A DNA stretch of 64,000 bases, from the NCBI RefSeq assembly GCF_000003195.3, contig NC_012873.2, forward strand, positions 11,989,894 through 12,053,893, given 5' to 3'. Made by a program: the position numbers and the translations under genes. Source of the stretch: Sorghum bicolor (lineage: Eukaryota > Streptophyta > Magnoliopsida > Poales > Poaceae). This document shows positions 22,113 to 33,245 of this stretch, in pieces. The notes below the pieces were generated by a model that worked only from the letters and a program-made list of their open reading frames with translations, was not told the DNA's origin and ran no database searches. The first letter of the stretch is position 1. The number at the start of each line of letters is the position of its first letter.

Positions 22113-22712
22113 TTTTTATATATGTACTGGAATTTTTTGGTCATGAGGCCGGGTTTCCCAATCAAAGTACCTTGTCGTTATAACACATGTATTTAACTTT
22201 TTCTCCCATGTTTTAATTCCTTAATTAATACGAGAGAAAAGGTACTCCTACAAAGGTGGAGCACGAGAGTATACCGAGAAGAAAAGTAGAATCATTTTCG
22301 ACGACAGCAGTGTGTCATCATGGCGTCCTATTTATGTCACTGCATATGTAATCCATGGCAGTCGGTCGATGATTGGCCGGCTTCCTCTCTACCTCGGTCA
22401 GATGAGCGATTAAGCTAACCCCACGGCCCACGCCGCCATCAGCTGCGCCTGGCCGATGCCGCTGCATTAGTCCGTGACAAGCATGCATGCCCGTGAAAAA
22501 GCATGCATATGCATGACACACTTCCCGGCCAGTCAGCTCGCTGATTCGTCCGTCGTCGTCGTCGTCGCCGTGTCCACCACCACACACAGCAAAACCTTCC
22601 ACACACATGCATGCAAAATGCCATCCCCTCCTCTCCTGCTACTCTGCCCTATCCTGATGCCGCCGACCCGGCCGGCCGGCTCATGCAACTTGCAAGTGGT
22701 GGTACACACGAG

Positions 22713-22720
22713 TATAAAAA
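22713..22720 (+). promoter_or_regulatory. TATA box for the 139-aa gene
   Basis: TATAAAAA lies 187 bp upstream of the ATG at 22900, which gives a likely 5' leader of about 150 nt. Confidence 0.6.
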
Positions 22721-22899
22721 ACACGCGGCCTTAAATTAACAGCCGACAGCCAAGTGAACTAACGCCGAAAGATACACGATTCATCGAGCTCCGTCGATCC
22801 ATCACAAAGCCAAGCCTAGGTAAAGTATAAGGACCGGTCCAGCAGGAGAGGTACGGTGGGAGATCGATCGAGTACATCCGGCGACGACATATATATACC

Positions 22900-23319
22900 A
22901 TGCCGTGGTTCCCAGCCGTGCCACCGGCGCTGGCGGCCGCCGACGGGGCTGGCCGGATCAACAACAAGAAGCGGGCGGGGCTCCCGAGGCTGCTGCACAA
23001 GCTCTTCATCAAGGTGCTCCGCCTCAGGCCGGCGTCGTCGGCGGCGGCGGCGGAGGAGGACGAGTGCTGCTACTACTACTACAGCTACGGCGGCGCGGGG
23101 TCGTCGTCGTGGGCCGGCGTGCTCTCCTCCATCCCGGAGGAGGACTACGACGACGACGACAGCTCCGAGTCCGAGTCCGAGGAGGAGGGCTCGCCCGACG
23201 CCGTCGTCATCGTCCCCGGCGGCCCCGCCGTGCTCCGCAAGGCGGCCAAGTCCGAGCGCTTCCTCGTCGGCCCACCCGACGCCGCCGCCACCGTCGTGCA
23301 CGTCGAGGTCCTCGTCTAG
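22900..23319 (+). CDS. Small acidic single-exon protein of unknown function (139 aa)
   Basis: I do not recognise the family. The ATG at 22900 is in good context (ACCATGC) and the frame ends at TAG 23317-23319. Visible parts: a basic stretch with NNKKRAGLPRLLHKLFIKVL at about residues 21-41 (amphipathic, possibly membrane- or protein-binding), a Cys-Tyr run (about 55-62), a very acidic Asp/Glu/Ser block (about 80-96) and a C-terminal segment with VLRKAAKSERFLVGPP that looks like a conserved motif. There is no signal peptide or clear transmembrane helix. GC content and codon use are typical of grass single-exon genes. It has its own TATA box and a long AT-richer 3' region, so it looks like a real, probably grass-specific gene. 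Longer frames on the other strand and in frames +2/+3 are shadows of its GC-rich sequence. Confidence 0.7.
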   Translation: MPWFPAVPPALAAADGAGRINNKKRAGLPRLLHKLFIKVLRLRPASSAAAAEEDECCYYYYSYGGAGSSSWAGVLSSIPEEDYDDDDSSESESEEEGSPDAVVIVPGGPAVLRKAAKSERFLVGPPDAAATVVHVEVLV

Positions 23320-24397
23320 CGCCACAGCGCACGCACGCACGTATGGCTGAGCATGCAAGCTCACTGTCGATCTGCCTCGATCAGTTCACGCGCGTCGTGT
23401 CGTCGTGGAACGCGCCGCTCCTCCGTGTTCTTGGCCGCCGCCGTTCATCGATCTCACCTCCCGATGGATTTGGACTTTGGAGGGAGCAAGTGCGCGCTTG
23501 CCGTCGTTGATCGCCTGATCTCGGGGAGGCAGCCATTGTTTAGGTCGGAATCCCGGCCTTATCGCCGACCATGCATCTCAAAGTTTATCGGACGGGCGCG
23601 CGGCTCCAAACTGAAGACGACGTCAATACAGTACGTATATAGGAGTATTCTTGATTGACACCTAATGTACAGCGAGGAAGAGAATCCAAATCTGTAGTTT
23701 TGTATACGGATCTGTTTATGTAACAGAGTGTAGGATCTCGCCGGAGCTCTACTGCCGCCGCGGGCCCACTTGAGTGTTGTATAGCATTTCTCTTGTATAC
23801 TGAGAAATTTTTAGTCAATCTTGTTTGTTCGCCAATTGTCGAATTTGTGTACATCGGTAACAGATTTAGCCACAACGGCCAGGGAATTCAGCTTGTGGAG
23901 CAGGGAAATCGAACAAATCAAGGTTAACACACGAGAGCTTCTACAGAAAAGGAAAAAAAAAAAGGTTTTCATAACCACAATGGAATCCATTGGTGTCATT
24001 GTCTTATTCTGACATCATCACTTCACTGACAATGTGGTGTTTTTAGTTCAAGTTCATGTTTATCCCAAGCCGGTGGCCATTGTAAGCTGGGCGGTTTCTC
24101 TTTATTTGCTCACATGCTGTTGTACACTTTCTGCCGTGTGATGGAAGGCAGAAGCCTGCTGTTGATTGTTCCTACGGGCTAAGTATAGCGTGTGTGTGCG
24201 TGTGTGTCTATGGAACTTTTTATCCTATACTTTTCCTGATCAATTGCTCAACCGTTAAAGTTCAAAGTTATCACAGTGATCTTGCTCAAGTGGGTCATGT
24301 AAAGTGCTGATTAGCCTTGTACTTAGCCTTGTACCTTTTTATATATCATTATCAGGCGTCCGTTCGAATTGGGGATGCAGATACATCCGCGCTTGTC
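23320..24397. other. 3' UTR and intergenic DNA after the 139-aa gene
   Basis: The first 350 bp probably include the 3' UTR. Beyond that is AT-rich intergenic DNA with an A-run (23950-23962) and a GT-rich patch (24188-24208). No gene was found. Confidence 0.4.
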
Positions 24398-24639
24398 ATG
24401 TCATGAGTGGACCAGCGCTAGAATGGCTCTGTGAGCGCTGCAGAGGACACATCATATTTATTACAAATCAAAATTAAGAACTTCTTCAAGGTTCATAGGA
24501 AACGAAAATTAAGAGAGGTTTCGAGAAGAGATTGTTGAGCTTTGTGCCAAAATAATTTATTTTGTTTGCAAGGATTAATCAACTGTCAACTTCCGATTTG
24601 ATAATTTATGTCATGAGTGGACCAGCGCTAGAATGGCTC
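24398..24639. repeat. 32-bp direct repeats 210 bp apart
   Basis: The 32 bases at 24398-24429 (starting ATGTCATGAGTGG) recur without change at 24608-24639. The 178 bp between them has no inverted ends, so this is a local duplication or repair scar rather than a clear transposon. Confidence 0.85.
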
Positions 24640-24985
24640 CCTGTGCACAGTAATTCGTTATTTGATGATTTTGTTGGTGAAAATATTTCATGCCAAACAG
24701 ACCTAGTTATCTTGTCTACATGATACAAAGTATAGGTGCCAGTGCCCATCAAAAGTTAACTGAACCACCAGATATCAGAACTGAGCCACCAAAAGTTTAA
24801 CTGAAGAACTGAAGCAACTCTGACGAAACTTGCTGAGATTACTCAATTTGTGGCAACCATGCCACTAAAGCAAATGCTAATGAGGTGACCAAAAGCTAAC
24901 GATCACACAAAGTCATCTACCACACCAGGATTCAGAGATGAGAATCCTTATAATCAAAGTTCACTCACAGGAATTAGTTATTCTG

Positions 24986-27032
24986 TCAATCAGAGGAGCT
25001 TTGAGCCTTGGTGTACTCCTCCATCTCCTTCTTGTATGCAGCCATGGCAGGCGCGGCCTTTGCATTCCAGGCCTGCCTCTCCTCGCCGCTCAGCTCCTTC
25101 CACTTCACCGAGATGAGTGCGTTCAGGGACGAGTTATTGATGCCCGGGCGTTCCTCAAGCAGCTGCTTCCTCGCTTCCTTGCTGAAAAATTACAGAAATT
25201 ATGGTGATTCAGCCCACAAAATTGTATCATGTTACAGCAATCGGTACCACAATTGGGATTTGTGCTGAACCTGAAAAGAAGGAAGGAAGAGGCTGGCCTC
25301 TTGGGCCGGTTGGGATCAGCGTTCTCCTGCTTCTTCTTCTGGCGGTTTTCTTTGGTTTTCTGTTCAATGATCAGGGGTTAAAATCAGCATGGATTGTACG
25401 CAATGTTTTTTCTTCGAAAAATTGGTCTGTAGACAGGCAAGTGGATCTTCAAGAATACCTTGATGATATTATCTGCCTTCTCCTTCTTCTTGAGCAGCTG
25501 GAGAGCCTCTTGCTTCATGATTTTCTTATGCTCCTCCTCTTCCTTCTCAAGGCTCGCAGCTTCCTGATAAAAATCACAAGCTCCACATTAGACATTTCTC
25601 TTTCATACCCAAACAAACAAATAGTAGAAGCACACTCTGTACAGTTTTCACACCTCAATCTTCTTCTGCTTGTACACCTCCATCTGCTTCTGGTACTCTT
25701 CCTTCTGCTTCCTCGCAACCTTCTCATAGGGAGCCTTCTGAGCTTCTGTCATGTTCTTCCACTCTTCCCCGGTGATCTTGCCAATCTGTGGGAACATACA
25801 TAATGTCACATCAGCACAAATGAGCACGCATTGACACAACAGAAAATCTTATAACTAAGCAAATCCATCACCTCAGGTACGTTCTTCTTCTCCGCAACCA
25901 GCGCGGCACGCCTCTCCTGCGAGTACACGAAGTAGGCAGACATGGGCTGCTTGGGCTTAGAGGGGTCCTTGTCCTTCTTGCTGTTCTTCCTCTTCCCTTT
26001 CTTGCTGTCGCCCTCCTCCTCGGCCTCCTGCCTGAACTTGAGGTACTGATCCAGCAGCTCCTTGGCGGTCCACTGCATCTGCTGCTCCTCGAGAAGCTTC
26101 ATCGCCTCGGCCTCGCGCTTCTCCTGGCCGACCACCTGCAGGTAGGCCTCCTTCTCCTGGCGGTACCGCTCCTCGTAGGGCTGCTTCTCCTCGGCGCTCA
26201 GTGCCTTCCACTTGGTGCCCAGCGTGCTGGACACCTCCTTGAAGTCGGCCTCAGGGTTCTCCTCTTTGACCTGGAAAAGACAAGGGCAACACAATTCGTC
26301 AAACATCTGGTGGGCAAATCACAAAGAAAGATGACGAATCGGGCTGATTTGGGGCGGTTATTACTAATCTCACCTCGGTCCACTGGTCCTTGAGCCAGAG
26401 CACGTACGCCGGGCAGGGCTTCTTCCTCTCGGGGCCGGCCTTGCCCTTCCCCTTCTTCTTCTTGCCTTTGTCGTCTGCGTCCTGGTCTTTCTCCAGCAAC
26501 GACTTGACGAGGGGCAAGCTCTGCAGAAGAAACCATATCATATCAGCAACCGATCAGACGAATTCGAACGCAGAGAAACAAGTTGAGGTCCCTGATCCTG
26601 AACCGAAGCCGAGAGATCTGAATCTGAACGTACCACGGTGGGCTTGAACTCCTTGGCGCGCTGCACCTTCCTGAGCTCGGCCTGGAGGCGCCCCTGCTCC
26701 TTCTCTTTGGTCTCGATCTCCTCCTCCTTCTTCCGGATGACCTCGTCCCGCTCCCTCACCATCTCCTCCGCCTTCTCCTTCTCCAGCCGCAGGCGCTCCA
26801 GCATCCCCTGCAGCTCGGCGACGTCGTCCACGACCGCCGACGCCGCGACGGCGGCCTTGGTCCTTGCCGGCGCCCGCTTCGCCTTCTTCTGCGCGGAGGA
26901 GGCCGAGAGGTCGGCGGCCTGCGCAGCGGCCTTCCCGGCGGAGATGTTGGCCTCGTTGTCGAGCACGGCCACGAGCGCCTTGCGGCCCCGGGCGCCGCCC
27001 CTCTTGCTCCCTGCCGCGGCGGCGGTCGCCAT
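24986..27032 (-). CDS. 3xHMG-box chromatin protein (HMGB6/HMGB13-like), 7 exons
   Basis: This encodes a plant-specific protein with three HMG-box DNA-bending domains. Arabidopsis relatives (3xHMG-box1 and 2) bind condensed mitotic chromosomes and 45S rDNA. Inferred exons: 27032-26634, 26520-26374, 26270-25872, 25785-25654, 25563-25459, 25359-25271 and 25181-24986, giving 488 aa with consistent phases and GT..AG introns. Residues 1-70 are a basic Ala/Lys-rich tail, and about 71-133 a charged coiled coil ([19 protein letters not shown]). Box 1 is about 163-232 ([14 protein letters not shown]), box 2 about 283-357 ([17 protein letters not shown]) and box 3 about 408-482 ([17 protein letters not shown]). 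The length is slightly above the Arabidopsis proteins. Box 1 and box 2 are each split by a phase-0 intron; box 3 is split inside a Ser codon. Confidence 0.93.
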
Positions 27033-27136
27033 GGATGGGGTTTGGAGCGGAGAGGGACCGAGGGAGGGGAGAGGGAGGCCGAGGCGGAGATGAATGGTGT
27101 GTGGTCGGTGATCTGGTCTACGATTGGTTTGACTTG

Positions 27137-27144
27137 TTTATATA
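27137..27144 (-). promoter_or_regulatory. TATA box for the 3xHMG-box gene
   Basis: Read on the minus strand this is TATATAAA, 105 bp upstream of the ATG at 27032, a normal spacing for a short leader. Confidence 0.65.
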
Positions 27145-27394
27145 GGAGCAGAAGAAGGGGAGCGGGAGCATCAAACGGTCAGAATTTTTGAAATTTGAAC
27201 GACAGGTGACGTCGGCGCGTGCAACGGCTAGCCTACGGAGTTGCTGGCATGTGGGGCCAGAGGCGGAGGGAAGCTGCACGCGCATGGCATGCCTACTAGT
27301 GATTGCCTTCCGTATAAATTCTGTATATTTCCTGTTTTGGATTCCCGAACGTTGCGTATATCACTGAAAATCTGAAATGGATGGGGATCATTGG

Positions 27395-27637
27395 GGCCTT
27401 GTTTAGTTTCCCAAAAATTTTACAAAATTTTTTAGATTTTCCGTTACATCGAATCTTTAGGTGTATGCATTGAGTATTACATATAAATGAAAATAAAAAC
27501 TAATTGTACAGTTTGGTCGGAATTGACGAGACGAATTTTTTGAACCTAGTTAGTCCGTAATTGGACAATATTTGTCAAATACAAACGAAAATGCTACTAT
27601 TTCTATTTTGCAAAAAAATTTGGAAGTAAACAAGGCC
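27395..27637. mobile_element. GGCCTTG-type Tourist-like MITE, TSD TGG
   Basis: A 243-bp element starts GGCCTTGTTTAG and ends AAACAAGGCC. Its flanks are TGG on both sides (27392-27394, 27638-27640). The other copies of the family in this window mostly use TAA or TTA. Confidence 0.8.
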
Positions 27638-28000
27638 TGGATCTTGCCGGCGTTTGGTACATGGTGTTGCCGAGACTTTCGGGAAAGGATGCACCCGCGA
27701 GGGATCCCATTCCTATTTGGCGCGTCTCTTAATCACCATTCAGCACGTCCCCTATGTCGGCGCCCATCTATCTACTCCCTCTGCCACCTCAAGCACAGCC
27801 CCCCACCCACTCCCGCCTAAGAGCATCTCCAAGGGACTTTGCAAATGAATTTTGCATTTGGTGTTGTTTGCAAAGTCCCAAACTCATTTGCAAAATCTAA
27901 AAATAGTCCAACTCCAAGAGACTTTGCGTTTAGACTTCGCAAACCCAAAGTGTGGACCCCCACCCCTGAATTGAGATTCATGGAGGTACCTTGCGGGAGG

Positions 28001-28005
28001 AGGCG
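28001..28005. repeat. Target-site duplication AGGCG, left copy
   Basis: It is identical to 31933-31937 across the solo LTR. Confidence 0.88.
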
Positions 28006-31000
28006 TGTAACAGAACCGACCAAATTATAAGAGATTAAGCCTAATAGTGACCATTTGCATAGTCGAACTATCACGCTTAAGCCCATATAATCCCGGTAGT
28101 CCGTGAAATCTCGAAGGATTTCAAACCACACATCACATATACAGCCAAGATCGTAATAAGTTTAGCGGTCGACATCCACAAGCACATCCAGATTACAACA
28201 TTCATAAAATACATCGGAGTGCTTAAAGTTATTACAAACCAAGTTCTTCAAGTAGCGGAAGCTTCATAGTTTGAAATTACAACACACACGATAAGTCTGA
28301 TACAGTGCCATAGTTCGGTCATTCCCACAAAAGCAAAAGAAGAGACGGAGTGACCATCGCCCTTGGTCTAGTCATCACCCATAGCTGGGTACAGACAGAG
28401 GATGCAATAACCATAGTACATTTGACCATCTGCAAAACAACATGGGAATAGAACCCTGAGTACGAGAAGGTACTCAGCTAGACTTACCCGTCATAAACTT
28501 AAAATAAAGACTCATCAAGGATCATGAAGGCTATTTAGTGGGGTAGCTGACAACCATTTTGCAAAGACCGCAAGGTTTTATTACCCAACCTACATAAATC
28601 TTTTCTTCTTTAAATCTGCTCAAGTTGAAAGTATCATTATCTATTACCTAGGTTTGCTCCTGTGCTATTACAAGCAAGTATGAGACTATGATAGTACCTC
28701 ATCACAGCAGTCATAAACCCGTTTCATTATAACCCAAGTGTTCCATAGTCCTTACTACGAGGACAGGGCTCATGTCAAGTGCTCACTATCCAGGAGCGAT
28801 GGCGATTCGAATCGATTTCTAACCAGCTGGCGAGGTATTCCCCACACAAACCACACTCACTGATCAAGTGAGCTACAGATCACCGTATTACACTATCCAG
28901 GACCAATTCGCGGGTTCGGCAGGCACCGCCAGTACCCGAGGACCGTTCCGGCGACCGAGGTATCCAAGGTATACCAAGGTTGCGCGCCGCGCCCTCGTCG
29001 TTCTCCTCAACCACCACCAATACAGCGCATGGCGGCTCGATTCCCGGCCCGGATAGTGTTCAGGCTTCGCGGTCGGAACGACTTATCCTTCCAGCTAAGT
29101 GTGGGGCATGCGTTCAACATGACAAGAGGGCCGTCAACGATCGGTCCTTAATCGACACAGGCAGGGGCACCATGGTCAACCCACCATAAGACCCTGCCCG
29201 GTCTCCAATTACATTCCACACTTGGTTATTTCTTTCCCCAAGCAACCACTGCTTAAACAAGCAGGTATCCACCTATATCTCGCAGGTGACAGGACATCAC
29301 CCGACTTCTACCGGACTAAGCAAGCTAAGCATAGACTCCGCGCCTGTCTACATAGGACAAGGTAGATAAACGAGCAGGGATAACAAGGAGTACATATGCA
29401 GCAACGGTATCAGGCAACTCCTATCACTTAATATGCAATACAGTAGAACAGGTATAACACTTTATATAAGTTAGCGAGAATAGGGAGACTTAGAATGCTC
29501 CGGGGCTTGCCTTTCTCAAACGTGCTGGGTCGGTGATCCGGACACTCCTGCAATTCCTCTCCGGGTTCCTGTGCTTCCGGAGGTTCCTGCTCCTGAAGCT
29601 CCTCGGGTTCCTTGGTTCCCACCTCGTTCTCCTGCGAGCCTGTATGATGCATACATGCTCATGAGGGGAGTGCGAGATGCCCGAGTGGATGCTTACATGA
29701 GGGAGTACCAAAGGAGTCGTGTTATGATGCATAGGTAATGCACTTGGTCATGCTTATTACAAGGTAGTCAACATCATCCAAGAATAAACATTTGAATCAA
29801 ACATCTATTACATTCTCTTCTATAATTATTTTTCAAATGAAATCAGCAACCTACATGATGCTTCAAAGATACACCAAACCCAACTTAGTCCGTTCAACCC
29901 ACATACACAACCATTCATAATTTTCTTTATTCATTTCTAAGCCCATTAAAAATCACATGCAATTCTGTTCATCAATAAATTCCAGAAAAATTACAAGAGA
30001 CTACTAGCTAATCATAAAGTCTACTGTAAATTTTTCATAATTTTTGGTTACTTATTTTGAGCCACAAAAATCACAAGATTAATGAATAAGGAAAGTATAA
30101 TCACCCTACTGTGATATAAGTGTCAAACAACAGATTTCATATTTTTACAATTTATCTAATATCATAAGAAATACCCACAAAATTTTCCAGATTTATTGCA
30201 TGACCCATTTAATTATTAAAAATCATAAAGCACTGCCATGCAAGCATTTAAATTACCATAAATTCATTTATACACCAAATAATATGTAACAATATTTTCT
30301 CAGTGAGTAAACACACATGCAGAGCCAGCAAAACAAGTTTCACATTTTTCTGAGCCATATTTCATTTACTATGCATTTTCCAAGTTTAACAAAATCATGG
30401 ATAAAATATATTCACATAGAAAAGTTGCTCCAACATGACATGCAATTACATCAAACTGTAGATCTGGAAATATAGAGCACACCAAAATTTATTTCATTCA
30501 ATTTGGAGCTGTAGAACTCAAGATATAGATTTTACAAACTTTAAATCAATTTCTGGAAAAAACACTTTTTCAAGAAAACCGACGAAAAACGCTACGGTCA
30601 CCCAGATCTACACCCACCGGGGTACCCCTGCGACTGACAGTGGGTCCCCGACCCCACCAGTCAGCGAGACCGAGAGGGAGCTCACCTCCGACGAGCGGAT
30701 CTCGCCGGCGGTGAGGTCTCCGGCCACGGGGTGAGCACCAATGTGCTCCCCGCAGCAAGACGCACCCAGCGGTACCCTTGGATCGACCAGAGGACGGCCG
30801 GAACACCTCCGGCGAGCATGCATGGCGGCACGGCGGCGCTGCTCGCCGTGGCCAGGCTGCTCTGGCGCGGTAGAGCGTGCGCAAACGCCTCTCCGAGCTT
30901 CCTCACCTTCCTACCGACCTAGCGCAACAGAGAACGAGCGAAAAGACGCAGGGAAACGCTAGATCCGCCATGGCGGAGTACTCCGGCGAGCTCGGGGTAA

Positions 31001-31932
31001 CTCCGGCGAGCGATTCATGGCGCTCGACGGACTCTCACCTCGGTAGAACGTTCGCACGAGCTTACCCTAGTGACGGCGAGTGCCGTGGTGCTCTCGGCGT
31101 CGAGCTTGATGCTCTGGTGTGGCCGGCGACGAGCGGCGGAGCTCTCTCCGGCAACGGCGCGCGGAGGAGCGGCTGCTGCGGCGCGGTTCGAGCGGAGGAG
31201 GAAGGAGAAGGAGGGCGCGGGGGAGACAGGATGGAGGGAGTGGCCTGGGAGCCTGCGCCGGCGTCCCGACCAGGGGGGGTTGGAGGCCGGCCGCGGCGCG
31301 TCCAACGCCGGCGTACGGCCGCCACGTGGCCGGCGCCGGGTGGAGCAAGGCGGGCGCCGCGCGCGCGGGAGAGAGGGGAGGGGGAGCGGGCCGCGCTGCC
31401 CAGCTGGGCCAGAAGGGAGGCGGGTCGGCCCAGCAGCGCCTGCCCCCTTTCCCTTTTTTTTTGAAATTTCTTTTCTCCAAATTCTTTCTAAATTCATTTG
31501 GACCAATTTAAAATCATTTTCACCTCTTGCTCCCAAAAACAAAGTTGTTCCAAAACAAAAACTCTACCACTTTGCTTTAACAAGCAAGACCAAATTCCAA
31601 ACAGAATTTGAATTACAAGTTAAAACTCAGTTCTAGGTTTTAAATAAATTCTTTTTGGATATTTTTGTATAAATTCCATTTCTTCAATTTCCATAGCTCC
31701 AAAAATTGCACAAAAATGTTCTTAATTCTTCTTACACCTAAAGCAACCTAATTTGAATATTTCACTATTTTAGAAACAAGTATCATATTTTTAACATATT
31801 TAAACTCATGAAGTGAAGCACATCAAATCATAATTTGACAAGAGTGTCATGCTCATGATGCTTATGCTTGATGGAATGCTTATGCATGGCTTTGGTGAGA
31901 CTAAGTGCATGCTTAACACCTAGGGTATTACA
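28006..31932 (-). mobile_element. Solo gypsy LTR, reverse orientation, TSD AGGCG
   Basis: Read on the minus strand it starts TGTAATACCCTAGGTG and ends GGTTCTGTTACA, matching the family of the 3' LTR at 9634-13348 at both ends. The five bases on each side are AGGCG, a perfect TSD. At 3927 bp with no pol coding inside, it is a solo LTR. The GC-rich middle (30650-31450) gives many overlapping frames on both strands without domains. The block TCAGCTAGACTTACCCGTC near 28477 is the reverse complement of the block at about 12840. Confidence 0.92.
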
Positions 31933-31937
31933 AGGCG
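31933..31937. repeat. Target-site duplication AGGCG, right copy
   Basis: It is identical to 28001-28005. Confidence 0.88.
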
Positions 31938-32327
31938 CGCAACACCTTGGCGGCGGAGGGATCCTTCGCGAGGAAGCTGGAGGGCGGGCGCGCACGGCAG
32001 CTGGAGGGATGGCGGGCACGCGCGGCAGCTGGAGGGCGGGCACGCGCGGTAGGGAGGGTGGGCGCGAGCGGCAGGGAGGGCGGACGGGCGTAGAGAAATC
32101 GCGCGGGGTGGGGGCGGAGCCGGCGGGACGGAGTCCGACGTGGAAGGCCGAAATTGTAGATGCAAAGTGGTGGGAAGGTTTGCATATATGCAAAGCCTCA
32201 ACCTCTATTTGCAAAATTAACCAAATTGCAAACCTTATTTGCAAAACCATTGGAGGAGTATTTTCTACTCTTTTTTATAAATAGTGCAATGCAAAGTTTG
32301 TTTGCAAAGCCATTAGAGATGCTCTAA

Positions 32328-33180
32328 CCTTCCTCGCCGACACCTCGTCGGCGACTCTCACCCTGTCTCTGCCTAGCAGATATGTTCCGCCGCACCTCAC
32401 TCGATCACTATCGGTAACCCACCACCATTGCTGAATCGCTCGCCACCCCAACCATACCTCTAGAGTTGGAGAATGTTGGAGATTCCCCAATCTCAAATCC
32501 CCGGTCCTCGCTGCCAGTCCCACCCTACACACCCTCCGTCCCACCCTACACACCCTCCCCTAAACAAGGGGCTTCACAAGGAAGACACTATATCAGTAAC
32601 AATACCGACGCACCCGCGGCAAATAATGAGAATTTAATCCATCTGATGGTTGTTATCCAATTCCATCATTCCATGGATACATGTACAATTCCATCCCTAC
32701 TATAATAGAACGAAACGATTTAATAACTGAATATAACTGAATTTACCAATTCGTCGAACCCCATGGACCAACGGCGCCCTAAATAAAACAGGCCGCGGAA
32801 GTAAGTGTCTGGGGCTGGCCTGCACACAATGGCCTTGCAGCCTTGTAGCCCGCGGCCTGCTGTGCAACCAATTGGGCTTGGGCCCAAGAAAAAGAAAGTA
32901 TCCATACTTGGGCCATTTAATGCAGAACTAAAAGCACATTTAGCAGCTCACACTTGAATTGACCCAAGCCCAAGTTCACAGACACTAACAGGAGCAGTAA
33001 AGTTCATAGCTACATTTTTTTTTTAGATAAGGGAGTTCATAGACAACATACACAACAGAAAACTTGCATTGAGAAGCTTCAACAATCCACAGACAAAATT
33101 ACATGGTCACACCATGACACTCTCGATCAAAACAACCTCTACGACATGCAACGATTCCAGGCAGAGGGTTACATTAGCAA
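32328..33180. other. Intergenic DNA downstream of the EDR4-like gene
   Basis: No gene was recognised. A short tandem of CCCACCCTACACACCCTCC units lies at about 32519-32560. The right end probably holds the 3' UTR of the EDR4-like gene. Confidence 0.4.
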
Positions 33181-33245
33181 TCTATACCACAAAGGCGTGG
33201 CGGCACACAAATTTCAGAGCCTCTGCTTCTTGATGCGAACCAATT

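Larger units (their letters stand above)
27821..32324. mobile_element. Tourist-like element carrying a solo LTR, TSD TAA
   Basis: The ends are GAGCATCTCCAAGGGACTTT (27821) and AAAGCCATTAGAGATGCTC (ending 32324), which are inverted repeats. TAA lies on both sides (27818-27820, 32325-32327). Its own sequence is rich in TTTGCAAA-type words near both ends. The solo LTR at 28006-31932 is inserted inside; without it and one TSD copy the element is about 0.57 kb. No coding capacity was recognised, so it is non-autonomous. Confidence 0.85.

Noticed and set aside
22816..23510. Long frames in other registers over the 139-aa gene (182, 164 and 201 aa)
   Set aside because: Low-complexity Arg/Ser or Val/Leu translations caused by GC-rich triplets; only the frame from 22900 has a balanced composition and good start context.
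30570..31636. ORFs of up to 195 aa in the solo LTR
   Set aside because: Same reason: compositional frames inside a solo LTR.
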